Assembly: GCF_037963865.1 (NCBI RefSeq)
Contig: NZ_CP150170.1
Coordinates: 1,612,001 to 1,676,000, forward strand
Direction: 5' to 3'
Source: Paenibacillus sp. FSL R10-2734
GTDB taxonomy: Bacteria > Bacillota > Bacilli > Paenibacillales > Paenibacillaceae
DNA length: 64,000 nucleotides
Positions 7,761 through 16,276 of the stretch are shown piece after piece (positions within the stretch are counted from its first letter, which is position 1; every line of letters begins with the position of its first letter). The translations under genes were made by a program, and so were the position numbers. The notes under the pieces are model-generated. The model did no database searches and was not told the DNA's origin. It saw nothing but the letters and a program-made list of their open reading frames with translations.

Positions 7761-10448
7761 GTGAAGAAGTTATGGATTTCAATTTTAGTAGGCTTATTAG
7801 TCTTTCCGATGATGTTACAATCCTCTGTAAAGGCTGCCACTCCCATCAGTATTATTATTGACGGAGTTCGATTGTCTACAGATCAAGCACCGGTGATGGT
7901 GAATGGGCGGACGATGGTGCCGTTACGGGCCATTTTTGAAGCCTTTAATGCCACCATTAAGTGGAATCAGAAAGCACAAACTGTAACTGCAACTAAAGAT
8001 GGTACAACGATTATGTTAAAGATTGGCTCAAAGACAGCCACCATTAACAATAAGGCTGTAACTCTAGACGTGCCTGGTCTGAATTTAAAGGGAAGAACGA
8101 TGGTCCCAACACGTTTTGTCAGTGAAGCACTGGGCCATGCAGTGGGATGGAACCCTAAGACTCAAGTAGTAAGCATAACGACTTCAGCTTCCAACGTTGG
8201 AAATGCAGGCCCGGTATCCAATGTAGTAGCGCAGGATGTGAGTGATTTCGGCGATGGTCGTGATCTTCAGGTTAGCTTCACTCGAGCGGTAAATGAGTCA
8301 CTAGTGGATCATTACCGTGTTCTGATTGTGAAAGCAGGGAATATTCTTAACTTGTCGTCCGCACAAACGATAGCCTCTTACAATTATTCTACTGTATTAC
8401 CAACAGGTACCAATCCTTCGATTAAATTGACGTCTACTTCGAGGACTGTTGATGGTGATTCAATTAAGAGTAATCAAGCGTATGTAGCTTATGTCTTGAC
8501 GGTTGGCAAAGGAAGTAATGCCAGTACACTTTCTATCGGGTCCTCCAGTATGACACTAGTGAATAAGACTGTAGCAGTAATCAATAATGTACAAGTAAAT
8601 GATATAAGTGATTATGGGGATGGAAGAGATTTATCAGTTAGCTTCAATAAGCTGTCAGATGAGTCGAAGATAAGTTCTTATCGGATATTCGTTGTCAAAG
8701 CTACTAATTATTCGAATTTTAATTTAGCTACAGCAAATAATGTATCCAGTGCTAATTACACGCTAGTTAGCAAGACGGGGAATAATATTACCCAAATTTT
8801 ATCTTCAGGAGCCAGAGATGTGGATGGAGCGCTTGTTAAAACAGGCGTGAGTTACAGAGTGTTTGTCATGGCGATTGACAGCAGCAATGCTGCTAATAAT
8901 GTGTTGTCTTCTGTCTCATCTGCAATAACACTGTCCAACATAGGGGTCTCTAACTTAAGTGTTAGCGACGTTAACAACTATAACGATGGCCGAGATTTGA
9001 GAGTGTCATTTACTCATGCGACGGACGAAACCTATATTAGCCAGTACCGAATCATGGTAGTTCCGACGTCATATTACAGTAGCTTTAGTTTAGCCGAAGC
9101 CAATAATGTATCAAGTAGCTACTATACAGCGGTGAGTACAAATGGTACTACAACCAATCAAGTATTGAGCTCGTCAACCAGAGATGTACGTGGAGCTTTG
9201 ATAAAGAATGGAGTCAACTATAAAGTATATATCTTATCTATTGGAAGCGGCAGTAATACAGGAGGAAATGTGCTTTCTTCACCTTCATCGGTCATTACGT
9301 TGTTGAATGATTCCAGTGTGAGTATCGTCTCAAACTTGAGTGTCAGCGACGTTAACGACTATGGTGATGGCCGAGATTTGAGAGTGTCATTCACTCATCC
9401 AACGGACGAAACCTATATTAGCCAGTATCGAATTATGGTAGTACCAACATCCTATTACAGTAGCTTTAGTTTAGCTGAAGCGAATAATGTATCAAGTAGC
9501 AACTATACATCGGTGAGTACATCCGGGTCTTCTACCAGTCAAGTATTGAATTCGTCAACCAAAGACGTTCTCGGAGCTTCGATAAAGAATGGAACTAGCT
9601 ATAGAGTGTATGTGTTATCCATCGGAAGCGGGATTTATTGGGATTCGAATGTGCTCTCTTCCGCTTCATCGGTCATTACATTGTTGAATGATTCTAGCGT
9701 AAAAGCCGTTACAAACTTGAATGTTAGCGATGATAACGACTATGGCGATGGCCGAGATTTAAAGGTGTCGTTTAGCCATGCCACGGATGAAACGTATATT
9801 AACCAATACCGAATCATGGTGGTACCTACGTCATATTACAGCAACTTTAGCCTATCTGAGGCGAATAATGTATCCAGTTCCAACTATACTTCGGTAAGCA
9901 CATCAGGCAACAGTACCAGTCAAGTATTAGGCGCCTCAGCCAGAGACGTACGTGGCAATTTAATAAAGGATGGAAACAGCTATAAAGTGTATGTGCTATC
10001 TATCAGTAGTGGGAATTATGCGGGTTCAAATGCTTTGTCCTGGGAGTCATCTGCCATTACGTTGTCTACGACTAAGAGCCCAGTGATCTCTGTAACAAAT
10101 GTAACGTATAAAGAGGACGATGGCAGAATCCGGATCAGTTTCGACAAATCAGCCAATGAGACCAATATTTCAGAATACCGAGTATTAGTTGTTCCGGCTA
10201 AACAAGGTTTTGGTTCGGCGGATGCTATCGAGGTTAGATCCTCGTATTATACGTCGGTGACCCCTAACGGAACGAATCTTTCAGCATTCACTGCAACAAG
10301 GGATGTTAACGGCGATTCAATTGTTAAAGATGTCAAATATAAGGCGTATGTTCTTGCTGTAGCCAATAATAGTGGTGTACAGAATGGTGGACTTTCAAAT
10401 TCGACGGAAGAGTTTGAATTAAATTCACGGCGTGACGGAAGAGATTAA
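7761..10448 (+). CDS. secreted stalk-domain (copper amine oxidase N-like) repeat protein
   Basis: An 895-residue exported protein. Signal peptide about residues 1-25 ending SSVKA-ATP; then a copper-amine-oxidase-N/stalk domain (about 26-135) with two copies of the motif GRTMVP(L/T)R. The rest consists of six repeats of about 127 residues, each opening with a D-(Y/F)-x-DGRDLxVSF motif and containing a Y-R-(I/V)-x-V-V-P/K strand; the fold is probably fibronectin-like beta (inference). The GTG at 7761 is chosen: AGGAGGGTG precedes it and the signal peptide follows at once, whereas the ATG at 7716 adds 15 unlikely residues. No enzymatic domain is visible; a cell-wall or matrix role is a guess. 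Confidence 0.82.
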   Translation: MKKLWISILVGLLVFPMMLQSSVKAATPISIIIDGVRLSTDQAPVMVNGRTMVPLRAIFEAFNATIKWNQKAQTVTATKDGTTIMLKIGSKTATINNKAVTLDVPGLNLKGRTMVPTRFVSEALGHAVGWNPKTQVVSITTSASNVGNAGPVSNVVAQDVSDFGDGRDLQVSFTRAVNESLVDHYRVLIVKAGNILNLSSAQTIASYNYSTVLPTGTNPSIKLTSTSRTVDGDSIKSNQAYVAYVLTVGKGSNASTLSIGSSSMTLVNKTVAVINNVQVNDISDYGDGRDLSVSFNKLSDESKISSYRIFVVKATNYSNFNLATANNVSSANYTLVSKTGNNITQILSSGARDVDGALVKTGVSYRVFVMAIDSSNAANNVLSSVSSAITLSNIGVSNLSVSDVNNYNDGRDLRVSFTHATDETYISQYRIMVVPTSYYSSFSLAEANNVSSSYYTAVSTNGTTTNQVLSSSTRDVRGALIKNGVNYKVYILSIGSGSNTGGNVLSSPSSVITLLNDSSVSIVSNLSVSDVNDYGDGRDLRVSFTHPTDETYISQYRIMVVPTSYYSSFSLAEANNVSSSNYTSVSTSGSSTSQVLNSSTKDVLGASIKNGTSYRVYVLSIGSGIYWDSNVLSSASSVITLLNDSSVKAVTNLNVSDDNDYGDGRDLKVSFSHATDETYINQYRIMVVPTSYYSNFSLSEANNVSSSNYTSVSTSGNSTSQVLGASARDVRGNLIKDGNSYKVYVLSISSGNYAGSNALSWESSAITLSTTKSPVISVTNVTYKEDDGRIRISFDKSANETNISEYRVLVVPAKQGFGSADAIEVRSSYYTSVTPNGTNLSAFTATRDVNGDSIVKDVKYKAYVLAVANNSGVQNGGLSNSTEEFELNSRRDGRD
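8946..10080 (+). repeat. three near-identical internal coding repeats of about 381 bp
   Basis: Units beginning near 8949, 9330 and 9710 encode repeats 3, 4 and 5 of the stalk protein with long stretches of near-identical DNA, for example the segment coding for TDETYIxQYRIMVVPTSYY. The spacing is about 381 bases, a multiple of three. Repeats 1, 2 and 6 are far more diverged. Confidence 0.75.
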
Positions 10449-10471
10449 ACGTACAATTTGGAATGAGTCTG

Positions 10472-10502
10472 TAAGCCTGGCCACTAATGGTCAGGCTTTT
10501 CC
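10472..10502 (+). terminator. terminator of the stalk protein gene
   Basis: Stem AGCCTGGCCA with loop CTAA pairs with TGGTCAGGCT (one G-T pair), followed by a short T-rich run. Confidence 0.75.
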
Positions 10503-10637
10503 TTTGTGTACATAATTTCCTTAAGTTTCATGGTATAGTACTATTAAACGAGAAGATTGTGCTATTTTTCACAATATATTGAATGACTGTCCTGAAATCT
10601 TCTACCACTATAAATGATTAAAAAGGAGCAAAGGAAG

Positions 10638-11912
10638 ATGAAGATTGGTGAATTCTCGAAAAAGAATAACGTGACACAAGATACTATTCGCCATTATATA
10701 GATATGGGCCTTCTAGTTGCTGAAAAACAGGGCTGGCAGTATAAATTTAGTGAAGAAGATAGCTGTGATATCGAAAAAATCACGATGCTGAAGCAGTTGG
10801 ATTTTTCACTGACTGAAATTCAGGAGATTCTTTGTTTCAATCGTATTGGCGGTGAAAAGACGGATGAGTTCAGAAATTTCTATCTATCCTTGCTGGAACG
10901 AAAAAAAGAGCAGAATCTGAAAGAACAGCAAAGATGTAAAGAGATTGACTTCCTCCTGAAAGATCGAATCAATGAGTTGAAAAGATATGGGATCAGTGAA
11001 AAGAAAAGCTTAGGATTTCCGCTGTCCTCTACAGGATTATTACATTGTCCTTGTTGTAAGCAACCTTTGGAGATCAGTGACGGGATTGTAGAAAAAAGTA
11101 TGCTTATCGAAGCTACTGTTCATTGTGAATGCGGTTACATTGCGGTGATAGAAGATGGGATCTACATCGATAAGAAGGCTGTAAGGAAAAAAATTGAGAT
11201 CCCTTCGAAGAAAAAATTCCTTGAGGTGACTTCGCCGAAGTTTGTGAATTTAATGTATAACGGAACCCATACGATCATCGACTACATTTTAAACCATGGA
11301 AATAGCCCTAAATATATCATGGAGCTAGATAATTGTGTAGGGAGATTTCTAATGCAGTATATCGATTATTTACCTAAAGGCTGCACCTATGTGCTTATTT
11401 GTCATGACAAGGACAGAATTACGAGTATGAAGGATAATTTAATGCAACAGCATGAGCATAGTAACTTTATCTTTTTCTGCTGTGCCATGGATCAATTACC
11501 GATTGCAGACTCCTCTATGGATATCATTATCGATCATTGGATGAGCAGAATATACGCTAAATCAACGAATAAATCCTTATTAGATATTGTATCGCCTTTT
11601 TTAAAAGAAGAGGGTCTTCTCACAGGTGCCTATCCTCATATCGGAACGAAAAGTAAGGACTTCATAAACATTCCGCTCGAATTAAGAGATTACTTTAATA
11701 AAGATAAAATACTGGAGAGATTGGATGCATTGAATTTTTCACAGCTGGAGGTTGCAGAGATTGGTCCGGTTCTTGAGAACAACCCCTATATTGATATGAA
11801 TGATAAGGAACAATATCTGATGCTTTATGCGGGCAGGCACAAGAGTCAGATCGATTTGCTTTCACCTACGAACGAATTTGAGCGAAAAAGAAGACGAAAT
11901 TTGATTTCCTAA
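10638..11912 (+). CDS. MerR family regulator fused to a methyltransferase-like domain
   Basis: A 424-residue protein. Residues 1-70 are a MerR winged helix-turn-helix (MKIGEFSKKNNVTQDTIRHY, then the KITMLKQLDFSLTEIQEIL wing/helix) followed by the antiparallel coiled-coil dimer helix to about 125. Residues 135-175 hold a zinc-ribbon-like pair (CPCC and CEC) as seen in Trm112/methyltransferase leader modules. About 205-410 resemble a class I SAM methyltransferase (QLPIADSSMDIII resembles motif IV), but motif I (MELDNCVGRF) lacks the glycine-rich LDxGCGxG pattern. The ATG at 10638 has a close AAAGGAAG site; the ATG at 10614 adds eight unconserved residues. Probably a ligand-sensing transcription factor; the effector is unknown. 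Confidence 0.78.
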   Translation: MKIGEFSKKNNVTQDTIRHYIDMGLLVAEKQGWQYKFSEEDSCDIEKITMLKQLDFSLTEIQEILCFNRIGGEKTDEFRNFYLSLLERKKEQNLKEQQRCKEIDFLLKDRINELKRYGISEKKSLGFPLSSTGLLHCPCCKQPLEISDGIVEKSMLIEATVHCECGYIAVIEDGIYIDKKAVRKKIEIPSKKKFLEVTSPKFVNLMYNGTHTIIDYILNHGNSPKYIMELDNCVGRFLMQYIDYLPKGCTYVLICHDKDRITSMKDNLMQQHEHSNFIFFCCAMDQLPIADSSMDIIIDHWMSRIYAKSTNKSLLDIVSPFLKEEGLLTGAYPHIGTKSKDFINIPLELRDYFNKDKILERLDALNFSQLEVAEIGPVLENNPYIDMNDKEQYLMLYAGRHKSQIDLLSPTNEFERKRRRNLIS

Positions 11913-11982
11913 AACCCTTGGGTTAACCCCATACTTTTCCTTTTTTTATGGTTTTTAATGTACTTTTTTTCACAAAGTTCTC

Positions 11983-12011
11983 TTGACGTGGTGATGACCC
12001 CAGAATTTACA
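11983..12011 (+). promoter_or_regulatory. candidate sigma-A promoter for the flavoprotein gene
   Basis: TTGACG (11983-11988), 17-base spacer and TTTACA (12006-12011), about 48 bases upstream of the start codon at 12059. Confidence 0.35.
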
Positions 12012-12058
12012 CTCAGGGTAGTAATCATCATGTGTTTATATATCAAGGGGGAACGAGA

Positions 12059-13876
12059 ATGAAAACGAATTTGAAAAGGGTAAGGTTGTTATTATTGGGT
12101 CTTGTATTGCTGCTAAGTTTAGCTGCGTGTTCGCAATCTGCTTCAGAGACTAACACTAGCGCCAAGTCAGATACAGCCTCAGCTTCTGCTATGTATAAAG
12201 CGGGGACTTATACTGGAACGGCCGTTGGTAACAATGGCGATGTGACGGTTGAAGTAGTGTTCGACGAGACAGCGATCGTTTCAGTAGTAGTGAAGGAACA
12301 AAGTGAAACCAAAGGTCTTAGTGATACGCCATTCGAACGCATACCTCAGCAAATTGTTGAGGGTCAGACATTAGCTGTAGATGCTGTATCTGGTGCAACG
12401 AACTCCTCGAAGGCGATTCTTACTGCAGTAGAGGATTGCGTTAAACAAGCAGGTGGCGACGTAGAGGCGCTTAAGGTGGTAGCTGTAACGGATACAAAGG
12501 AGCAAAAGGCTACGGAGCTAACTACTGATGTTGTCATTATTGGTGGTGGAGGCACAGGCCTTGCTGCGGCTGGATCCGCTTTTGAAAATGGTGCCAAAGT
12601 TATCGTACTTGAAAAATTAGCAACGCTAGGTGGCTCAACAGGTTTATCTGGTGGAGCGATCGGTGCAACGGGTACTCGTTTTCAAAAAGAACAAGGCATT
12701 GAAGATTCACCAGAATCATGGCTAGAGCTGTGGAAAGAACGTCAAAACACAAGTAACCCAGATAGTAAGTATCCAGATTACGATCGAGTGCGTACTTTTA
12801 TGGATGGTGCTGTAGATACGACAGAATGGTTAGTGGATACTATGAATCATAAATATGCAAGTGTACAAGGTTATGGCGTTGATCCTGTGGCTCGTCTTCA
12901 TTTTCCTGAAGCAGGTGGAGCAAGCTTAATCGCAAATATGGAAAAGACACTTAAGGATAAAGGAATCGACATTCTGACGGAAACCAAAGCTACGGAGTTA
13001 ATCACGGATGATAAAGGCGATGTGATCGGAGTTACGGCTGAGAATGTAGAAGGTAAGCTAATCGTTCATGCTAAAAAGGTGATCATTGCATCGGGTGGTT
13101 TTGCTAAGAGCGAAGAATTAATGAAGAAGTTCTTACCAGAATTTGTTGAGGACATGGATATCAGTGCAGCAGGTGCAGGGAGTACTGGGGATGGAATTCT
13201 TATGGCAGAGAAATTAGGTGCCGCTCTTTATGAAGACCCATGGATCATCGGTTTAGGGATGACTGCTCGTATTCCTGGCTTGAGCGCTTTAGAGTGGGAT
13301 ACAACAAAGGTATATGTGAATGAAAAGGGCGAGCGTTATATGAATGAGAATAGCCATTATGCTCTTGTAACCAATAAGGCAGCTAAGAATGAACAAGTGT
13401 GGGTTGTCCTTGATTCTAGTGATGCTAATGCTGAAGTGATCAAAACACTGGAAGCTAAGCTTCCAAGTGATGAGATTGCTACTGGAAATACTATTGCAGA
13501 ATTATCTTCTGCTATGCAGCTACCAGGAGATGCACTAGTAACAACAATGGATACCTTCAATGCGGGTGTCACTTCAGGTAAAGATGCTTTTGGAAAAGAA
13601 GCGGCAACGCTTGTTGCTGTGAACAAAGGACCCTTCTATGCGATTAAGAATTATCCTAGAACGATGGGGACATTTGGTGGCTTGAAAATTGACGAGAGCT
13701 ATCGAGTTGTAAAAGAAGATGGATCCGTCATTAACAATCTTTACGCAGGTGGAGAAGCAGCCAATCGTTATCTGTACAACCAAGTTTATATGACAGGTAG
13801 TGCTGTGCAGTATGCCCTAACTAGCGGCCGCCTGAGCGGAGAGCTTGCTGCCAAAGCAGTTGCTGAGGGGAAATAA
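12059..13876 (+). CDS. exported FMN- and FAD-binding reductase (flavocytochrome c/fumarate reductase-like lipoprotein)
   Basis: A 605-residue lipoprotein (lipobox LAAC near residue 21). Residues about 55-135 form an FMN-binding domain (PF04205 type) containing D-A-V-S-G-A-T, the motif whose Thr is flavinylated by ApbE. From about residue 158 a FAD_binding_2 domain begins with DVVIIGGGGTGLAAAG and GGSTGLSGGA, ending in the typical NLYAGGEAA segment and C-terminal SGRLSGELAA. It probably reduces an organic acceptor such as fumarate or urocanate at the outer membrane face, taking electrons through the covalent FMN. The ATG at 12059 has AAGGGGGAAC; an ATG at 12032 adds nine residues before the signal. 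No ApbE or electron donor gene is in the window. Confidence 0.87.
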   Translation: MKTNLKRVRLLLLGLVLLLSLAACSQSASETNTSAKSDTASASAMYKAGTYTGTAVGNNGDVTVEVVFDETAIVSVVVKEQSETKGLSDTPFERIPQQIVEGQTLAVDAVSGATNSSKAILTAVEDCVKQAGGDVEALKVVAVTDTKEQKATELTTDVVIIGGGGTGLAAAGSAFENGAKVIVLEKLATLGGSTGLSGGAIGATGTRFQKEQGIEDSPESWLELWKERQNTSNPDSKYPDYDRVRTFMDGAVDTTEWLVDTMNHKYASVQGYGVDPVARLHFPEAGGASLIANMEKTLKDKGIDILTETKATELITDDKGDVIGVTAENVEGKLIVHAKKVIIASGGFAKSEELMKKFLPEFVEDMDISAAGAGSTGDGILMAEKLGAALYEDPWIIGLGMTARIPGLSALEWDTTKVYVNEKGERYMNENSHYALVTNKAAKNEQVWVVLDSSDANAEVIKTLEAKLPSDEIATGNTIAELSSAMQLPGDALVTTMDTFNAGVTSGKDAFGKEAATLVAVNKGPFYAIKNYPRTMGTFGGLKIDESYRVVKEDGSVINNLYAGGEAANRYLYNQVYMTGSAVQYALTSGRLSGELAAKAVAEGK

Positions 13877-13897
13877 ATCAAATGTAAACATTTCAAG

Positions 13898-13926
13898 TTG
13901 ACAGCCTGTGTGATTTGTCATATTAT
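13898..13926 (+). promoter_or_regulatory. candidate promoter for the EamA-gene leader
   Basis: TTGACA (13898-13903), 17 bases, then TATTAT (13921-13926), overlapping a TATAAT at 13924. It lies 22 bases after the preceding stop codon and well before the terminator at 14017, so transcripts would begin with a leader of about 180 nt ahead of the EamA gene. Confidence 0.5.
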
Positions 13927-13934
13927 AATTCGTG

Positions 13935-14116
13935 TTGTTATAAGTAAATAAACCAAACTCTATCCAGTGGATGGAGTGGCGGAATTTTGTCAAAGAAATA
14001 TTCTTTGGTTTCATTCGCCCCTTGTCATTTCGATGACAAGGGGCTTTATTATGTTATTTTGGACTGTTCAATAGGACTGTTCAAGGATTGCTCAATAGAA
14101 AGGAAAGAGGTTTACA
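13935..14116 (+). ncRNA. possible structured leader (attenuator) upstream of the EamA gene
   Basis: Between the promoter and the exporter gene the sequence can form a hairpin ACTCTATCC-AGT-GGATGGAGT (13958-13978), and two mutually exclusive pairings: AAACCAAA (13950-13957) with TTTGGTTT (14004-14011), or CAAAGAA (13991-13997) with TTCTTTG (14001-14007). An intrinsic terminator follows at 14017-14052. This arrangement resembles a riboswitch or attenuator, but I recognise no known aptamer class, so the function is inference. Confidence 0.35.
14017..14052 (+). terminator. intrinsic terminator between the flavoprotein and EamA genes
   Basis: GCCCCTTGTCAT-TTCG-ATGACAAGGGGC, a perfect 12-bp stem with a UUCG tetraloop, followed by a modest T-rich stretch. 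It may end the upstream transcript or serve as a conditional terminator of the leader. Confidence 0.85.
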
Positions 14117-15049
14117 ATGAATATGAAGTTACTCAAATATGCCTTACTAGTATTTGTAGGTGCATGTAGTTATGGATCGCTCTCCACGATCATTAAGCTT
14201 GGAATGAATGATGGCTTTAGAATGCAGCAATTGGTCGGGTCGCAATACTTTTTTGGATGGTGTATGCTGCTGCTGTTAGTTGTATTTTTTTCTCGAAAAA
14301 AATTGGGGTTAAAGGTAGGTCTTTCGTTATTAGGCGCGGGGATCACTATCAGTATGACGGGAATTTTCTATGGGTTTGCCGTTGAACAATTACCTGCTTC
14401 GATTGCGATCGTCCTCTTATTCCAATTTACTTGGATTGGTGTGATTCTGGAGGCGGTTGTAGATAGAAAATTGCCTTCTAGAGAGAAAATAATTTCGATG
14501 ATTATCCTCCTGATAGGAACAGTGTTAGCTGGGGGGATTCTAGAGCCTAGTGTAGGTGAAATGACTACGAGTGGAATTGTTTTCGGTTTAATGTCTGCGG
14601 TGTCGTTTGCCTTTTATATTTTTGTCAGTGGCAGAGTGGCCACGCAGGTACCTGCTGTGAATAAAAGCTTGTATATGACAACAAGTGCAATGATAATTAT
14701 TTTGGTTGTTTTTTCGCCTTCCTTTATTTATGACGGAGCGATTACAGATGGACTTTGGAAGTACGGTCTTCCTTTAGGGTTGCTTGGTATAGTTATACCT
14801 GTGCTTTTCTTTTCAATTGGTGTTCCGAAACTGGGTTCTGGTCTGGGAGCAATTCTAGGTGCGGCGGAGTTACCGGCAGCTGTAGTAGCCTCCGTGTTAG
14901 TGCTGCAAGAAGAAGTTTCCTTGCTTCGCTGGGTTGGAATACTCGTTGTGTTGATCGGAATTGCTGCACCACAAATCATTCCGATGCGGACAGGGGGCAA
15001 ATCACCCAAACCATCCTCCGAACAATCACTCCGTAAGGTAGATCTGTAA
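14117..15049 (+). CDS. EamA/DMT superfamily transporter
   Basis: A 310-residue integral membrane protein with about ten hydrophobic segments arranged as two EamA repeats (about 8-140 and 155-290), the second ending with the common L-x-E-x-x-x-x-x-x-x-GxxLVxxGI pattern (LVLQEEVSLLRWVGILVVLIGIA). DMT transporters export or import small metabolites; substrate cannot be told. The ATG at 14117 has AAAGGAAAGAGG upstream. It stands alone, preceded by the possible leader RNA and followed by a terminator. Confidence 0.87.
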   Translation: MNMKLLKYALLVFVGACSYGSLSTIIKLGMNDGFRMQQLVGSQYFFGWCMLLLLVVFFSRKKLGLKVGLSLLGAGITISMTGIFYGFAVEQLPASIAIVLLFQFTWIGVILEAVVDRKLPSREKIISMIILLIGTVLAGGILEPSVGEMTTSGIVFGLMSAVSFAFYIFVSGRVATQVPAVNKSLYMTTSAMIIILVVFSPSFIYDGAITDGLWKYGLPLGLLGIVIPVLFFSIGVPKLGSGLGAILGAAELPAAVVASVLVLQEEVSLLRWVGILVVLIGIAAPQIIPMRTGGKSPKPSSEQSLRKVDL

Positions 15050-15060
15050 ACTGTAAACTG

Positions 15061-15117
15061 ACATCGATGGCATGATGGATCCTGACAGGATTACATCATT
15101 CATCGGTGTTTTTTTTG
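15061..15117 (+). terminator. terminator of the EamA gene
   Basis: A long stem of about 22 bp with a few mismatches (ACATCGATGGCATGATGGAT against ATTACATCATTCATCGGTGT) followed by eight T. Confidence 0.85.
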
Positions 15118-15119
15118 TG

Positions 15120-15400
15120 TTATAGATGTAAAGGTTCCAAGTAAACCTGCAAAAGTACATGTTTCAATGATATGAAGATTGCTAATCAACTATTTCCTGC
15201 AAAGCTGCAGTTATTCTTGCACCAGAAGGAGTCTTCGAGCCATAAGTGGGGATATACCTGCACATTTGCAGTTTTTGGACTTGTTGAAGAGGATATTCGA
15301 TCAAAAGGATGCACTTCTGCAGGAATCTCTACTCCAGCGACAGGTATGGTGGATTTGGTTATGAAGCTGGACACATGAAATGTTTTTGTACAAAAAAAGA
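15120..15400. repeat. non-coding spacer with inverted CCTGCA...TGCA units
   Basis: This 360-base spacer carries four copies of a CCTGCAnAnnTGCA(G) unit: direct at 15146, 15196 and 15257 and inverted at 15310-15323. Short open frames exist in three frames at once and none has a ribosome binding site. I read it as a degenerate palindromic intergenic repeat rather than a gene. Confidence 0.5.
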
Positions 15401-15480
15401 TTGGTGTTAATTTTTCTGGTATGGCAGAAGTGCGCCTATTATATAGTGGTTCTATTCTAGTTAAATGGAGATGACCACTG

Positions 15481-16269
15481 ATGAACAGAAATGACTATGA
15501 CAACTTTAAATTCTTGCACCATCAACAGAATCCACTGATCCTATACAACTGCTGGGACGTTGCTTCAGCTAAAGCTATTGAGGAAGCGGGATCAAAGGCT
15601 ATAGCTACAAGCAGCTACTCAATGGCGGAAGCGTGGGGCTTCTCGGATGGTGAACAGCTTTCATTTGAACAGGTGTTGTGGTCTATTTCGAGAATAGCAA
15701 AACATGTATCCGTACCATTGACGGTAGATATCGAGGGTGGGTATGCTGTAGATGAAGAGTCCTTAGCTAATAACATGGAGCAATTATTTCAATTAAATAT
15801 CTGTGGGATCAATTTCGAAGATCAAAAGGTGAATCATCCTAATCAGGAATTATGGGAAACCAGCGAACAAAGCGATAGAATTAGAACTATACAGCAAGTT
15901 GCAGCTAAGCTTCAGAAGAACGTTTTTATTAACGCCAGAACCGATCTCTTTTTCAAAAATATGAAGCATTCGGCGGATCTAGTGAATGAAGCTATAGAGC
16001 GTACCTATGCTTATGCTGAGGCTGGAGCGAATGGTATTTTTATACCGGGCCTCACGGATCGAAGCTTGATTGAACATTTTGTACAACAATCGCCACTGCC
16101 CGTAAATGTTATGGTGATGGACGGTATGATTTCGAATGCTGAATTGCAGGAGATTGGTGTAAAAAGAATTAGCTATGGTCCGCATAGTTACTTTCAAGCA
16201 CAGAGTAATCTTCAAGAACAGGCTCGAACGATTCTGCAGCCACCCGCACATTATTTAGAAATGAGCTAA
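15481..16269 (+). CDS. isocitrate lyase/PEP mutase family protein
   Basis: A 262-residue cytosolic TIM-barrel protein of the PEP phosphonomutase/isocitrate lyase superfamily (PF13714 type). Signatures: LILYNCWDVASAKAIEEAG at the N-terminus, the LTVDIEGGY strand carrying metal-binding Asp/Glu, GINFEDQ, and INARTDLF. Members include oxaloacetate decarboxylases and carboxyphosphonoenolpyruvate-like enzymes; the exact reaction here cannot be fixed. It has GGAGATG upstream and is followed seven bases later by ada, so the two are probably co-transcribed, though no functional link is evident. Confidence 0.85.
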   Translation: MNRNDYDNFKFLHHQQNPLILYNCWDVASAKAIEEAGSKAIATSSYSMAEAWGFSDGEQLSFEQVLWSISRIAKHVSVPLTVDIEGGYAVDEESLANNMEQLFQLNICGINFEDQKVNHPNQELWETSEQSDRIRTIQQVAAKLQKNVFINARTDLFFKNMKHSADLVNEAIERTYAYAEAGANGIFIPGLTDRSLIEHFVQQSPLPVNVMVMDGMISNAELQEIGVKRISYGPHSYFQAQSNLQEQARTILQPPAHYLEMS

Positions 16270-16276
16270 CGACACT

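Noticed and set aside
15172..15378. Three overlapping short frames in the spacer
   Set aside because: All three frames are open at once in a repeat-like region; none has a ribosome binding site.
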